In this document: in pieces, positions 26,197-34,437 of the stretch | Position numbering within the stretch: the first letter of the stretch is position 1 | Layout: every line of letters begins with the position of its first letter | Source: an uncultured Lacinutrix sp. | GTDB taxonomy: Bacteria > Bacteroidota > Bacteroidia > Flavobacteriales > Flavobacteriaceae | Reading direction: 5' to 3' | DNA length: 64,000 nt | Assembly (NCBI RefSeq): GCF_947500605.1 | Contig: NZ_CANMSJ010000001.1 | Coordinates: 124,001-188,000, forward strand | Notes under the pieces: model-generated | The model's input: the letters and a program-made list of their open reading frames with translations, nothing else | Databases searched by the model: none | What the model was told of the DNA's origin: nothing | Translations under genes and position numbers: made by a program

Positions 26197-26855
26197 GTAG
26201 TCTTTTTGTAGATAGTATTACCAAATCTTATAATAATAGAGTTGTTTTATCTGATGTGTTTTTGTCTTGTAAAATTGGAGAGGTAAAAGCATTAATTGGC
26301 AGAAATGGTAGTGGAAAATCGACACTACTTAAAATTATTTTTGGTGTAGAAAGTGCAGAAAATAGATTTGTAAAGATTGATAGTCGGTTAATTAAGAACA
26401 CATCAGATTGTAAAGGTTTAATAAGCTATTTGCCACAAAAGCATTTTTTGCCTAATGGAGTAAATATCTCAAAAATTATTAATTTGTTTCTTGATAAAAA
26501 GTATAGAGAAAAACTGTTATCAAACAAATTTATAATTCCATTACTTAATAGAACTAGTCAAGAGCTTTCTGGAGGAGAAAGGAGAATTGTTGAAATCCTA
26601 TTATTAATTCATTCAAATTCTAGATTTATATTATTAGATGAACCTTTTAATGGAGTAAGTCCAATATTAAAAGAATATATATCAGAGAGTATTTTGGAAG
26701 CGAAAAAAGAGAAAGGTATTATAATAACAGATCATGATTACGAAAATGTGCTAAAATTAGCAGATACTATTTCGTTTTTAAAAGATGGTTATTTAAGGAC
26801 TATTAAAGAAAAATCTCAATTAATTGAATTAGGTTATTTTGTGAGGGTAGACTAA
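26193..26855 (+). CDS. ABC transporter ATP-binding protein
   Basis: 220-aa ABC ATPase: Walker A GRNGSGKSTLLK (about residues 36-47), Q-loop SYLPQKHFLP, signature LSGGERR, Walker B FILLDEPFNG, H-loop ITDHDYENV. It overlaps the small membrane-protein gene by four bases, so the unit may be a tiny exporter or a non-transport regulatory ABC protein. There is no larger permease gene nearby. The substrate cannot be guessed. Confidence 0.88.
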   Translation: MSSLFVDSITKSYNNRVVLSDVFLSCKIGEVKALIGRNGSGKSTLLKIIFGVESAENRFVKIDSRLIKNTSDCKGLISYLPQKHFLPNGVNISKIINLFLDKKYREKLLSNKFIIPLLNRTSQELSGGERRIVEILLLIHSNSRFILLDEPFNGVSPILKEYISESILEAKKEKGIIITDHDYENVLKLADTISFLKDGYLRTIKEKSQLIELGYFVRVD

Positions 26856-26904
26856 AATGTATCTACTCATTAAATTCAAAGTAATCAAATAAGGCAGTGT
26901 GTTC

Positions 26905-27693
26905 TTATTTTTTAGTCTTACTCGTTTTTTTATTTAAAAATTCTACAAACAGAGAAAATGTAATCGCAAAATATAAATAACCCTTAGGGATTGCGCCAAC
27001 GCTATTACCAAAAAACTCAGTGTGAGATAGGTGGGCTGCTTCTGTAAGAAGCATAAAGCCAATTAGTATTAAAAACGATAATCCTAATATTTGAATACTT
27101 GGGTTTTCGTCTATAAAACGTCTTATTTTGTTTGCAAAGCCAATCATTATAGCAATCGAAATTACAACTGCAATTATCATTAGTATTAAATTATGGTCTT
27201 GATTGTCTGATAGTCCATTGGTCATCCCTACAGCAGTTAAAATAGAATCGATAGAGAAAATAAAATCGATAATTAATATTTGCACAATAGCTTGTTGAAA
27301 AGACTTTATCACTTTCCCTTTAGCTTCGTCTTCATCATGTTTTGGAGTTTCTACTTTTTCTCTAATTTCTGAAGTAGACTTATAAATTAAAAATAGTCCA
27401 CCACAAAACAATATTAATGCTTGCCAGCTTATTTCAAGATGAAGCCAACTTGTTTCTATAATTTTAAAAGGCTCGGAAAGGCCAACTAAAAATGATACAA
27501 AAAATAATAAAATAATACGTTGTACCATTGCAAGCAATAAACCAATGTTGGTTACTTTTCCACGTTGCTCTTCTGGAAGTTTATTTGCTGCAATAGAGAT
27601 AAACACAATATTATCTATTCCAAGAATTATTTCAAGGAAGGTTAGTGTTAGTAGAGCGAAAATAGCGTCAGAGGTTAGTAGAAAGTCTAGCAT
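26905..27693 (-). CDS. TerC family integral membrane protein
   Basis: 262 aa with about seven membrane helices. The TerC hallmark acidic motifs are seen as LEIILGIDNIVFIS near residue 20 and DFIFSIDSILTAVGM near residue 140, which in this family are thought to form a metal (Mn or Ca) passage. A charged loop (VETPKHDEDEAKGKVIKSF) divides the two halves. TerC proteins are linked to tellurite resistance and to manganese export or loading of exported enzymes. It converges on the ABC gene. Preceded by a lipoprotein gene 16 bp upstream. Confidence 0.92.
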   Translation of the reverse strand: MLDFLLTSDAIFALLTLTFLEIILGIDNIVFISIAANKLPEEQRGKVTNIGLLLAMVQRIILLFFVSFLVGLSEPFKIIETSWLHLEISWQALILFCGGLFLIYKSTSEIREKVETPKHDEDEAKGKVIKSFQQAIVQILIIDFIFSIDSILTAVGMTNGLSDNQDHNLILMIIAVVISIAIMIGFANKIRRFIDENPSIQILGLSFLILIGFMLLTEAAHLSHTEFFGNSVGAIPKGYLYFAITFSLFVEFLNKKTSKTKK

Positions 27694-27709
27694 AATTATT
27701 TTATGGCTT

Positions 27710-28090
27710 TTAATTAATTAATTCAGCTTTAGTTACGGTGCCTTTTTGTTTTTCAGATTTCCCAACATAAGAATATTCAAAAGTATAGCCCGAATCTGTT
27801 GTGCTTAAAATTTTTAAATGAATATCATTTTTGTCGGCCATGCGTTTTGGGTTGATGGTTTTAAATACCACTTCGCAATCATTAATCCATCTCACTTCAG
27901 AAGAATCTATTTTATTATCATAAGTTTCTATTTGAAGATTTTCAGACCTTAATATATGTCCAACTTTTTCAACACCATTATCGTTGTATTTAAATTCAAA
28001 ATAACCCGTTTTATAATCTGTACAATTTCGTTCTGGCTGCTGGCAACTAATAATAAGAATAAGAGAGAATAGGAAGAATATATTTTTCAT
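27710..28090 (-). CDS. Lipoprotein of unknown function
   Basis: 126 aa with a signal segment MKNIFFLFSLILIISC. The mature part has a lipocalin-like small beta look: YKTGYFEFKYNDNGVEKVGH, IRWINDCEV-type motif (here VRWINDCEVVFKTINPKRM), YTFEYSYVGKSEKQKGTVTK. I recall close relatives in flavobacteria wrongly labelled DNA topoisomerase IV; nothing here supports that. It is 16 bp upstream of terC in the same direction and may share its transcript. Confidence 0.75.
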   Translation of the reverse strand: MKNIFFLFSLILIISCQQPERNCTDYKTGYFEFKYNDNGVEKVGHILRSENLQIETYDNKIDSSEVRWINDCEVVFKTINPKRMADKNDIHLKILSTTDSGYTFEYSYVGKSEKQKGTVTKAELIN

Positions 28091-28197
28091 TTTTTAAAAT
28101 TTGCTTTAAAACAAAATTACAAAATGAAAAACTTAAAAAAGGGCTTTTTTGTTATTCTCTTAGAATCACGTATTTTAAAATTTTAAGTGACTTGTGC

Positions 28198-28632
28198 TTA
28201 ATTTTCAAAATTTGAAAAACTACCATCTTTATAAAAAATGACAATGCGATCAATTTCCTTTTTAGAATTTGAAACAATTTGTTTTACCTCCAAATTTTCG
28301 GTTGGTCTTTTTTCTGTTTCAGTTTTATTTTCAGTTTCTGCTTTCGAAAATAAATCCTGAGTTTCAACTTTTGGTTTCACTTCAACTTTATGTTCAGAAT
28401 CTTTTTCAGATGGAAATTTTCCTTTTCCATTCATCAACCAATATAATTCTACTTCCGGAAAAGAGGAGAGTACTTTTAATACAAATTCTAAACTTGGCTT
28501 ATTTCTACCAGAAAGAATGTGCGAAATGCTAGAGCGTTGCACACCTATTTTTTCGGCAAAAGAAGAGGCACTTTCGCCGTAGTAATCTATTACTTTTTTA
28601 AGTCTTTTAGTAAATTCTTCGTTGTTTATCAT
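28198..28632 (-). CDS. XRE-family helix-turn-helix regulator
   Basis: 144 aa. The N-terminal HTH_3 domain (about residues 6-65) reads FTKRLKKVIDYYGESASSFA, KIGVQRSSISHILSGRNKPS and is followed by the family segment VELYWLMNGKGKFPS. After it comes a Glu/Lys/Thr-rich linker (about 75-120) and a short beta end (DRIVIFYKDGSFSNFEN). It should bind DNA as a dimer. The gap upstream contains six copies of a TTTACA-TGTAAA site, one only five bases before its own ATG, so autoregulation and control of the divergent peptidase are likely. Confidence 0.9.
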   Translation of the reverse strand: MINNEEFTKRLKKVIDYYGESASSFAEKIGVQRSSISHILSGRNKPSLEFVLKVLSSFPEVELYWLMNGKGKFPSEKDSEHKVEVKPKVETQDLFSKAETENKTETEKRPTENLEVKQIVSNSKKEIDRIVIFYKDGSFSNFEN

Positions 28633-28637
28633 TGTTA

Positions 28638-28682
28638 TACAAATGTAAACAATCTAAAAGAAATAGAGTGTTTACATTTGTA
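28638..28682. promoter_or_regulatory. Pair of operator sites forming an inverted repeat before the XRE gene
   Basis: TACAAATGTAAAC (28638-28650) and its exact reverse complement GTTTACATTTGTA (28670-28682), 32 bp centre to centre (three helical turns). Each half-site contains TACATTTG, which equals the -7 consensus TAnnTTTG; the first one, read on the minus strand, would place the transcript start almost at the regulator's ATG. Confidence 0.75.
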
Positions 28683-28859
28683 TATTTAACAGTATTATTA
28701 TTAGTAGAGTTAGTCTAATACGCTTAAATATATTAAACAAACACTTTATAATAAATACTTTAAACACCTGAAAATAAGTATTTTGGTTTTGATTTTAGTA
28801 ATTAGGTGTTATTTGTATTTTGGGTTAAGGGTTTCCTGTATTATTAATATTGTTTTTGG

Positions 28860-28931
28860 TTACATGTGTAAATTACATTTGTAACAATAAGTGTTTACAA
28901 ATGTAAAATAGATAATGTTTACATTTGTAAC
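28860..28931. promoter_or_regulatory. Cluster of four operator sites before the M14 peptidase gene
   Basis: TTACATGTGTAA (28860-28871), TTACATTTGTAA (28873-28884), TTTACAAATGTAAA (28894-28907) and GTTTACATTTGTAAC (28917-28931). All are variants of one near-palindrome; the last contains TACATTTG in position to act as -7 box for the gene at 28948. The 315-bp gap shows nothing else I can support between 28683 and 28859. Confidence 0.75.
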
Positions 28932-28947
28932 ATAAATAAAAACCTAT

Positions 28948-30090
28948 ATGGAACAGAAAGCTTTAAAGACTATATTTAATACTTGTAAAGAGACGTCTCT
29001 TAGTGGACGATATATTAATGCAGAACATATTAAACCACTTTTAATTAAGCACTCAAATAATTTTAAAATTGAAATTATTGGGCAGTCTGTTTTAAAAGAA
29101 GACATACACTCTATTAAAATTGGATCTGGAAATAAAAAGATATTAATGTGGTCTCAAATGCATGGAAACGAATCGACAACTACTAAGGCTGTTTTCGATT
29201 TGTTAAACTTTCTTGCAGATGATAATGCTGCAAAATCCATCTTAAAAGACTGTAAAATACTTATTATTCCTATTTTAAATCCGGATGGAGCAAAGGCGTA
29301 TACGCGTTTAAACGCTAATGGAGTAGATTTAAATCGCGATGCACAAAACTTGTCTCAGCCCGAAAGCAATGTATTAAGATCTCTTTATAATGGCTTTAAG
29401 CCGCATTATTGCTTTAATTTGCACGGCCAACGTACTATATTTAGTGCAGGTAATGTGGATAAAAGTGCAAGTTTGTCGTTTCTGTCTCCAGCTCAAGACG
29501 AAAAATGTAGTATTACAGACAATAGAAAGGTTGCTATGTCTATAATATCTAATATTAATAATATGTTACAGACCGAAATCCCTAATCAGGTTGGTGTTTA
29601 TGATGATGCTTTTAATATAAACTGTGTTGGTGATGCTTTTCAAACTTTAAACACGCCTACGGTATTGTTTGAGGCTGGGCATTATGCAGACGATTATCAA
29701 AGAGAAGAGGTGAGGCGCTTGGTGTTTCAGTCTTATTTGGCTGCATTAAACGTTATAGTTGAGGGTAGGGTTGATTTAAAAGAATTTGAGGATTATTTAA
29801 AAATCCCTGAAAATGGAAAGCTCTATTTTGATGTGATTATTAGAAATGCTTTGTATGAAAATGAAATCGTAAATATTGCTGTGCAGTATCAGGAGAAATT
29901 AATTGATAATAAAGTGCGTTTTATTCCAAAAACTGAAAAAATTATAAATGATGATGCTTTTTTTGCTCACAACTATTTGGATGCTAGTGGTAACGCGGTT
30001 TATGGAGGTGATGGAGAATCTTTGACTTTAGGGAGCGAAAACGATTTCGTAATAATAAATAATGCAAAATTTTCATTAAAATTTGATTAA
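28948..30090 (+). CDS. Zinc carboxypeptidase-like protein (peptidase M14)
   Basis: 380 aa without signal peptide, so probably cytoplasmic. The M14 zinc site is seen as MHGNESTTT (H and E, near residue 72) and the downstream His in HYCFNLHGQRT near residue 152; the substrate Arg/Asn motif is NANGVDLNRDAQN. A likely catalytic Glu is in TVLFEAGHY near residue 238. The C-terminal ~100 residues form a separate beta domain. It could remove C-terminal residues from peptides or muropeptides. It shares an operator-filled gap with the XRE regulator. Confidence 0.88.
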   Translation: MEQKALKTIFNTCKETSLSGRYINAEHIKPLLIKHSNNFKIEIIGQSVLKEDIHSIKIGSGNKKILMWSQMHGNESTTTKAVFDLLNFLADDNAAKSILKDCKILIIPILNPDGAKAYTRLNANGVDLNRDAQNLSQPESNVLRSLYNGFKPHYCFNLHGQRTIFSAGNVDKSASLSFLSPAQDEKCSITDNRKVAMSIISNINNMLQTEIPNQVGVYDDAFNINCVGDAFQTLNTPTVLFEAGHYADDYQREEVRRLVFQSYLAALNVIVEGRVDLKEFEDYLKIPENGKLYFDVIIRNALYENEIVNIAVQYQEKLIDNKVRFIPKTEKIINDDAFFAHNYLDASGNAVYGGDGESLTLGSENDFVIINNAKFSLKFD

Positions 30091-30161
30091 TCTGTATTTT
30101 TAGTATGGATAATTTAGTAAAAATGTATTATTTTTGATTTTTATTTAAGAAAATTAACAAA

Positions 30162-30641
30162 ATGGCTAAATTTAAACTAGACGAAATAGATCACCAAATT
30201 CTTGACATGCTGATCGATAATACAAGAGTACCTTTTACAGATATTGCAAAGAAGTTATTAATATCTGCAGGAACAGTACATGTAAGAGTGAAGAAAATGG
30301 AAGATGCTGGGATTATTAAAGGCTCTTCATTAACATTGGATTATAAAAAATTAGGGTATTCATTTATCGCTTATGTAGGTGTGTTTCTTAAAAACACATC
30401 GCAAACAACTTTTGTTTTAGAGCGCATTAATGATATTCCTTTTGTTACTGTAGCTCACGTTACTACAGGTAAATTTAATGTTTTCTGTAAAATTAGAGCA
30501 AAAAACACCGAGCATGCTAAGGATGTAATCTTTATGCTTGATGCTATTGAAGGTGTTTACAGAACAGAAACTATGATATCTTTAGAAGAAAGTATAAACG
30601 ATAAAAAGCGTTTAATGCACGATATTTTCAATTCTTTATAA
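30162..30641 (+). CDS. Lrp/AsnC family transcriptional regulator
   Basis: 159 aa. N-terminal winged HTH about residues 5-65 (LDEIDHQILDMLIDNTRVPF, then ISAGTVHVRVKKMEDAGIIK) and C-terminal RAM/AsnC ligand domain about 70-150 (YVGVFLKNT, TGKFNVFCKIRA, METMISL-like segment TETMISLEES). It should form octamers and respond to an amino acid; target genes not known. A strong terminator follows. The first helix start MAKFKLDEID is typical for flavobacteria. Confidence 0.93.
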   Translation: MAKFKLDEIDHQILDMLIDNTRVPFTDIAKKLLISAGTVHVRVKKMEDAGIIKGSSLTLDYKKLGYSFIAYVGVFLKNTSQTTFVLERINDIPFVTVAHVTTGKFNVFCKIRAKNTEHAKDVIFMLDAIEGVYRTETMISLEESINDKKRLMHDIFNSL

Positions 30642-30665
30642 GACTATTTAAGTGTGATAATTTAG

Positions 30666-30698
30666 AGTCCTTTAGCTATCTTGCTAAAGGACTTTTTT
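30666..30698 (+). terminator. Terminator after the Lrp-family gene
   Basis: AGTCCTTTAGC (30666-30676), loop TATCTT, GCTAAAGGACT (30683-30693), T-run to 30698. Confidence 0.9.
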
Positions 30699-30718
30699 AT
30701 GAATAAAAATTAAGAAAA

Positions 30719-31240
30719 ATGAAAGCAACAGATTTAAATAAAAACGAGTATTTACCGTATTTTCAGCCGTATATTAATAAAATTGGAGATTTAATACTTT
30801 TAGAAGGTTTGGTAGATGGTTTGGAGAAAACAATTACTTTCTTGAAGTCTATTCCAGAAGATAAGTTGGAATATCGTTACGAGGCTAACAAGTGGACTAT
30901 TAAAGAGATAGTGTGTCATCTTATAGATTCGGAACGTATTTTTGCATACAGAGCTTTGCGCTTTGCTAGAAAGGATAAAACGCCTGTTGCAGGTTTTGAG
31001 CAGGATGATTATATTTTGGCTAGTGAGGCTAATAAAAGAAGTATGGAAGATCTTTTGGAGGAATTTACGCTGGTAAAGCAGGCTTCTATTGCGCTTTATA
31101 AAACTTTTGGTACAGATAGTGAGGTTTTAAAAAGAACAGGTGTTGCAGGTGGTGGAGAGGTTTCTGTTCGTGCTTTAGGATTTTTAATTGCTGGACACGA
31201 AAAACATCATTGCGATATAATTAGAGAGCGTTACCTATAA
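30719..31240 (+). CDS. DinB family protein
   Basis: 173 aa, four-helix DinB/YfiT-like fold. Metal-ligand His residues are visible in EIVCHLIDSERIFAYRALRF (near residue 67) and in the C-terminal LIAGHEKHHCDIIRERYL. Members of this superfamily act as metal-dependent thiol S-transferases (bacillithiol or glutathione) or have unknown activity; this is not the DNA polymerase DinB. It is monocistronic and converges within 6 bp on the next gene. Confidence 0.88.
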   Translation: MKATDLNKNEYLPYFQPYINKIGDLILLEGLVDGLEKTITFLKSIPEDKLEYRYEANKWTIKEIVCHLIDSERIFAYRALRFARKDKTPVAGFEQDDYILASEANKRSMEDLLEEFTLVKQASIALYKTFGTDSEVLKRTGVAGGGEVSVRALGFLIAGHEKHHCDIIRERYL

Positions 31241-31246
31241 AAGTAA

Positions 31247-31537
31247 TTACTCCTCTTCGTCGTTATTGAAGGACTCATTAATTATAATGTGTCCTTCATT
31301 GTTTAAAACTAAATCATCTGTGTCGTCAAAATTCGCCATGGTATAGTGAAGTTTGCTACTTATTTTTACGAGATAAATTATTTCATCGGTTCTAACTTCT
31401 ACGGCTTCTATAGTTTTGTTTTTGTGGTTATCGAAAACAAGAATGTCGTCATCTCCATATCCATCAGGATACTTTTGAGTAAGTAGTGTTAGTACTTCTG
31501 GTGTTAGTTTTTTGTAATCTACAATAACTCTGCGCAT
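31247..31537 (-). CDS. Conserved-style acidic hypothetical protein
   Basis: 96 aa, acidic, without signal peptide. It begins MRRVIVDYKKLTPEVLTLLT and shows YPDGYGDDDILVFDNHKNK, then VEVRTDEIIYLVKIS, ending in an Asp/Glu tail (NNDEEE). I recall similar proteins next to aroB or proline dehydrogenase genes in flavobacteria but know no function. It ends 6 bp from the converging DinB gene and lies 87 bp downstream of aroB in the same direction, so they may share a transcript. Confidence 0.75.
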   Translation of the reverse strand: MRRVIVDYKKLTPEVLTLLTQKYPDGYGDDDILVFDNHKNKTIEAVEVRTDEIIYLVKISSKLHYTMANFDDTDDLVLNNEGHIIINESFNNDEEE

Positions 31538-31624
31538 AACATTAAAGGTTTAGGTTAGAGGTTTTATTTGGCTTAAAACTTGTATCTTAGTTATAAAAAT
31601 ACGAATTTTTATTTATAAATCATA

Positions 31625-32692
31625 TTAAGATTTATAAAACTTAAAAGCTTCTAAGATGTCTTCGTTTTCAACTATACAATCTGTTTTGGGTTTGCCTATA
31701 GCTTCTAGAAGTACAAAGTTAATGTTGCCGTGTTCGTTTTTCTTATCGTATTTTAATAGGTCAATAATAGGTGAGTAGTCAGCCTCATTTATATCTATAT
31801 TTCCATAAACAGCTTTAATTACGCTTTTAATAGTGTTGCTTTTCTCTTCTGGAAAACCGCAGTATTTAACAGAGAGGTGATTGGCTAAGATAATTCCAAT
31901 AGCTATAGCTTCACCATGTAGTAAGCGTTCTTTATTGTCGTTATCCATGTAGTAAGATTCTATGGCGTGGCCTAGAGTGTGTCCGTAATTTAAAGTCTTA
32001 CGCAAGCCTTGTTCTGTAGGATCTTCCTCAACAATAGTCTTTTTTATTATTATAGACTCGTAGATTAAATCGTCTAAATCTTCTATTGTAGATTGCGATA
32101 AATCTTGAAGTTGGTTCCAATATTTTTCGTCGTAAATTAAGCCGTGTTTTAGCATTTCGGCTAAGCCAGAACGCATTTCTAATTGTGGTAATGTTTCTAG
32201 GAACGAAGTGTCTACTATGATTAATTCAGGTGTGTTAATAACTCCAATTTGGTTTTTTAAAGTACCTAGGTCTATTCCTGTTTTTCCTCCAATCGATGCG
32301 TCAACCATTGCTAGGAGTGATGTAGGGATGTTTATAAAATCTATACCGCGTTTAAAAGTTGAGGCTACAAAACCACCTAAATCTGTAACAACTCCGCCGC
32401 CAATATTAATGATAACACTTTTTCTATCAGCACCATATTCAGATAAGGTTTCCCAAAGTCCTAAGCATATGTCTAGGTTCTTAGATTCTTCTCCTGGATC
32501 AATTTCTAAAATATCATAAGCAATCTCTGTATCTATATTAGCGAGAAAAAAAGGAACGCAATCTATATTTGTGTTAGTATCGCATAAGATAAAAACTTTT
32601 GAATAATTTGAATCGCTTAGATGTTGGTTTAGTGCTTTATAACCGTTGCTATTGAAATGAATAGTGTAATCTTGTGTTGTGATAGAAGTCAT
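31625..32692 (-). CDS. aroB: 3-dehydroquinate synthase
   Basis: Second step of the shikimate pathway, converting DAHP to 3-dehydroquinate with NAD and a divalent metal. 355 aa. NAD-binding GGGVVTDLGGFVASTFKRG, IPTSLLAMVDASIGGKTGID, and the metal His residues in LNYGHTLGHAIE and LLHGEAIAIG are all visible. Length and motif order are standard. It is divergent from proline dehydrogenase across a 91-bp gap. Confidence 0.97.
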   Translation of the reverse strand: MTSITTQDYTIHFNSNGYKALNQHLSDSNYSKVFILCDTNTNIDCVPFFLANIDTEIAYDILEIDPGEESKNLDICLGLWETLSEYGADRKSVIINIGGGVVTDLGGFVASTFKRGIDFINIPTSLLAMVDASIGGKTGIDLGTLKNQIGVINTPELIIVDTSFLETLPQLEMRSGLAEMLKHGLIYDEKYWNQLQDLSQSTIEDLDDLIYESIIIKKTIVEEDPTEQGLRKTLNYGHTLGHAIESYYMDNDNKERLLHGEAIAIGIILANHLSVKYCGFPEEKSNTIKSVIKAVYGNIDINEADYSPIIDLLKYDKKNEHGNINFVLLEAIGKPKTDCIVENEDILEAFKFYKS

Positions 32693-32729
32693 TAAAAAAT
32701 ATATTATTATGATGTAAAAGTAAGGAGTT

Positions 32730-32763
32730 TTTGAATAAGTATAACTTAGTTAATTTATATTTG
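32730..32763 (+). promoter_or_regulatory. Putative promoter of proline dehydrogenase gene
   Basis: TTTG (32730-32733), 22 nt, TATATTTG (32756-32763), 20 nt before the ATG at 32784. Confidence 0.6.
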
Positions 32764-32783
32764 TGAAATAATTTATTTTAAAA

Positions 32784-33956
32784 ATGACATCAAAAAACAT
32801 CTTCAATAATACGGAAGTCGCTTTCGCTTTAAAAAGTGATTCAGAATTAGAGCGTGCTTATTTTTTATTTAAAATGATTGCTAACGAGCCTTTGGTTCGT
32901 ATAGGTACAGCAGCTACAAGGTTTGCTTTGAATGCAAAATTACCAGTTGAAGGTTTAATAAGGGCAACGGTATTCGATCATTTTTGTGGAGGAGTAAGCG
33001 AAGAAGATTGCTTGCCAGCAATAGATAAGATGTTTACCGCAGGAGTTTGTTCAGTTTTAGATTATTCAGTAGAAGGTAAAGCTTCAGAAAATCAATTTGA
33101 TGATGCAACGGATCGTTTAGCAAAGATTATTGAGTTTTCCGACGAAAAAGAAGCAATGCCAATTGTTGTTTTTAAACCAACAGGCTTAGGTCGTTTTGCT
33201 TTATTTCAGAAAAAAGGAGAAGGAAAAGCTTTTACGGCTGAAGAGAATGAGGAATGGAATAGAATTATAGAACGTTTTAAAAAACTGTGCAGTTTAGCTA
33301 AATCTAGGGATGTTGAGGTTTTAATTGATGGTGAAGAAAGCTGGATGCAAGATGCTGCAGATGATTTAATTGAGGAAATGATGGCGCTTTATAATAAAGA
33401 TGTGCCTATTGTTTATAATACATTGCAGACCTACCGCTGGGATAGGTTAGATTATTTAAAGGCGTCTCACAAACGTGCGAAAGAAAAAGGATACAAGCTA
33501 GGTTTTAAAATTGTTCGTGGCGCTTATATGGAAAAAGAACGCGATAGAGCGAAAGAAAAAGGATACGACTCTCCAATTTGTGCAGATAAAAAAGCTACAG
33601 ATGATAATTTTGATAATTGTCAGCGTTATATTTTAGATAACTTAGAGGATATTTCTATATTTATTGGAACGCACAACGAAGAGAGTACTTATTTAGCTCT
33701 TGAGTTAATGGATAAGTTAAATATAAAAAAAGAAGATAATCGCGTGTGGTTTGGGCAATTATATGGTATGAGTGATCATATAAGCTTTAATCTTGCAAAA
33801 AAAGGATATAATGTAGCTAAGTACTTGCCTTTCGGGCCTGTAAAAGATGTTATGCCTTACTTAATACGTAGAGCAGAAGAAAACACATCTGTTGCCGGGC
33901 AAACAAGTAGGGAGTTGTCTTTATTAAAGAAAGAACGTAAACGTAGAAAAGATTAA
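32784..33956 (+). CDS. Proline dehydrogenase
   Basis: 390-aa FAD enzyme oxidising proline to pyrroline-5-carboxylate; the single-domain form, so the P5C dehydrogenase must be elsewhere. Visible motifs: FDHFCGGVSEEDCLPAIDK, VLIDGEESWMQD, YNTLQTYRWDRLDYL, LGFKIVRGAYMEKERDRAKE, IFIGTHNEES and the C-terminal FAD/proline-site signature YLIRRAEENTSVAGQ. Its last four bases overlap the stop of the converging gene at 33953. With alanine dehydrogenase close by, the region has two amino-acid-oxidising enzymes. Confidence 0.95.
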   Translation: MTSKNIFNNTEVAFALKSDSELERAYFLFKMIANEPLVRIGTAATRFALNAKLPVEGLIRATVFDHFCGGVSEEDCLPAIDKMFTAGVCSVLDYSVEGKASENQFDDATDRLAKIIEFSDEKEAMPIVVFKPTGLGRFALFQKKGEGKAFTAEENEEWNRIIERFKKLCSLAKSRDVEVLIDGEESWMQDAADDLIEEMMALYNKDVPIVYNTLQTYRWDRLDYLKASHKRAKEKGYKLGFKIVRGAYMEKERDRAKEKGYDSPICADKKATDDNFDNCQRYILDNLEDISIFIGTHNEESTYLALELMDKLNIKKEDNRVWFGQLYGMSDHISFNLAKKGYNVAKYLPFGPVKDVMPYLIRRAEENTSVAGQTSRELSLLKKERKRRKD

Positions 33957-34327
33957 TCTAGAAGCTTAACAGAGTTTATAGTTGCAGTTTCTTCGCAGTT
34001 TTCAACTATTAAGGCGATGTCTTTTTTATTTACATTGCCTTCTACAAAATAGAGCCCGCAAGGTTTTCTTTTGGCTTCACTTTTAGAAAAATCTACATCT
34101 CCTTTAAATAGGATATAGTTAATATTTGTAGTATCTATACCTTTAGATTTCATAAAGGCAGTAGCTTCGTTAGAATACACCAAGGTTTTAGTTCTAATGT
34201 TTTTTAGTGTTCTAGCATCTGGGCCATAGTCGCATGATGCTTTTTTTCCATTTAGAAAAAAGGCTAAAATGATTAAGCCTATAGAAAAACCTCCAAAATA
34301 ATAACCAAATCTTTTAAGTAAACTCAT
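33953..34327 (-). CDS. DUF4258-like membrane-anchored protein
   Basis: 124 aa with one N-terminal membrane helix (YYFGGFSIGLIILAFFL) and a small soluble domain with two Cys (SCDYGPDARTLKNIRTKTLVY near residue 32, KPCGLYFVEGNVNKKDIALI near residue 88). I remember this type being labelled DUF4258 in flavobacteria; no function. It ends inside the last codon of proline dehydrogenase (tail-to-tail overlap of four bases). Confidence 0.75.
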   Translation of the reverse strand: MSLLKRFGYYFGGFSIGLIILAFFLNGKKASCDYGPDARTLKNIRTKTLVYSNEATAFMKSKGIDTTNINYILFKGDVDFSKSEAKRKPCGLYFVEGNVNKKDIALIVENCEETATINSVKLLD

Positions 34328-34344
34328 TTAAAAACTTCTTTTTG

Positions 34345-34368
34345 TTATTCTGATTGTGTTTCAGAATG
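34345..34368. repeat. REP-like palindrome (ATTCTGA...TCAGAAT family)
   Basis: ATTCTGA and TTCAGAAT arms around a short loop, followed by GACG, in the gap between alanine dehydrogenase and the DUF4258-like gene. The same pattern occurs at 58915-58935 in the his operon, so it is a dispersed element. Confidence 0.6.
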
Positions 34369-34437
34369 ACGTTATTTTCAACAAAATTCGTGAATAAAAC
34401 TGGTTTATAATAGAGAAAACCATAATTAAAATTGAAT

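Noticed and set aside
32208-32519. 103-aa plus-strand frame inside aroB
   Set aside because: It is antisense to an intact aroB and shows no start signal or motif.
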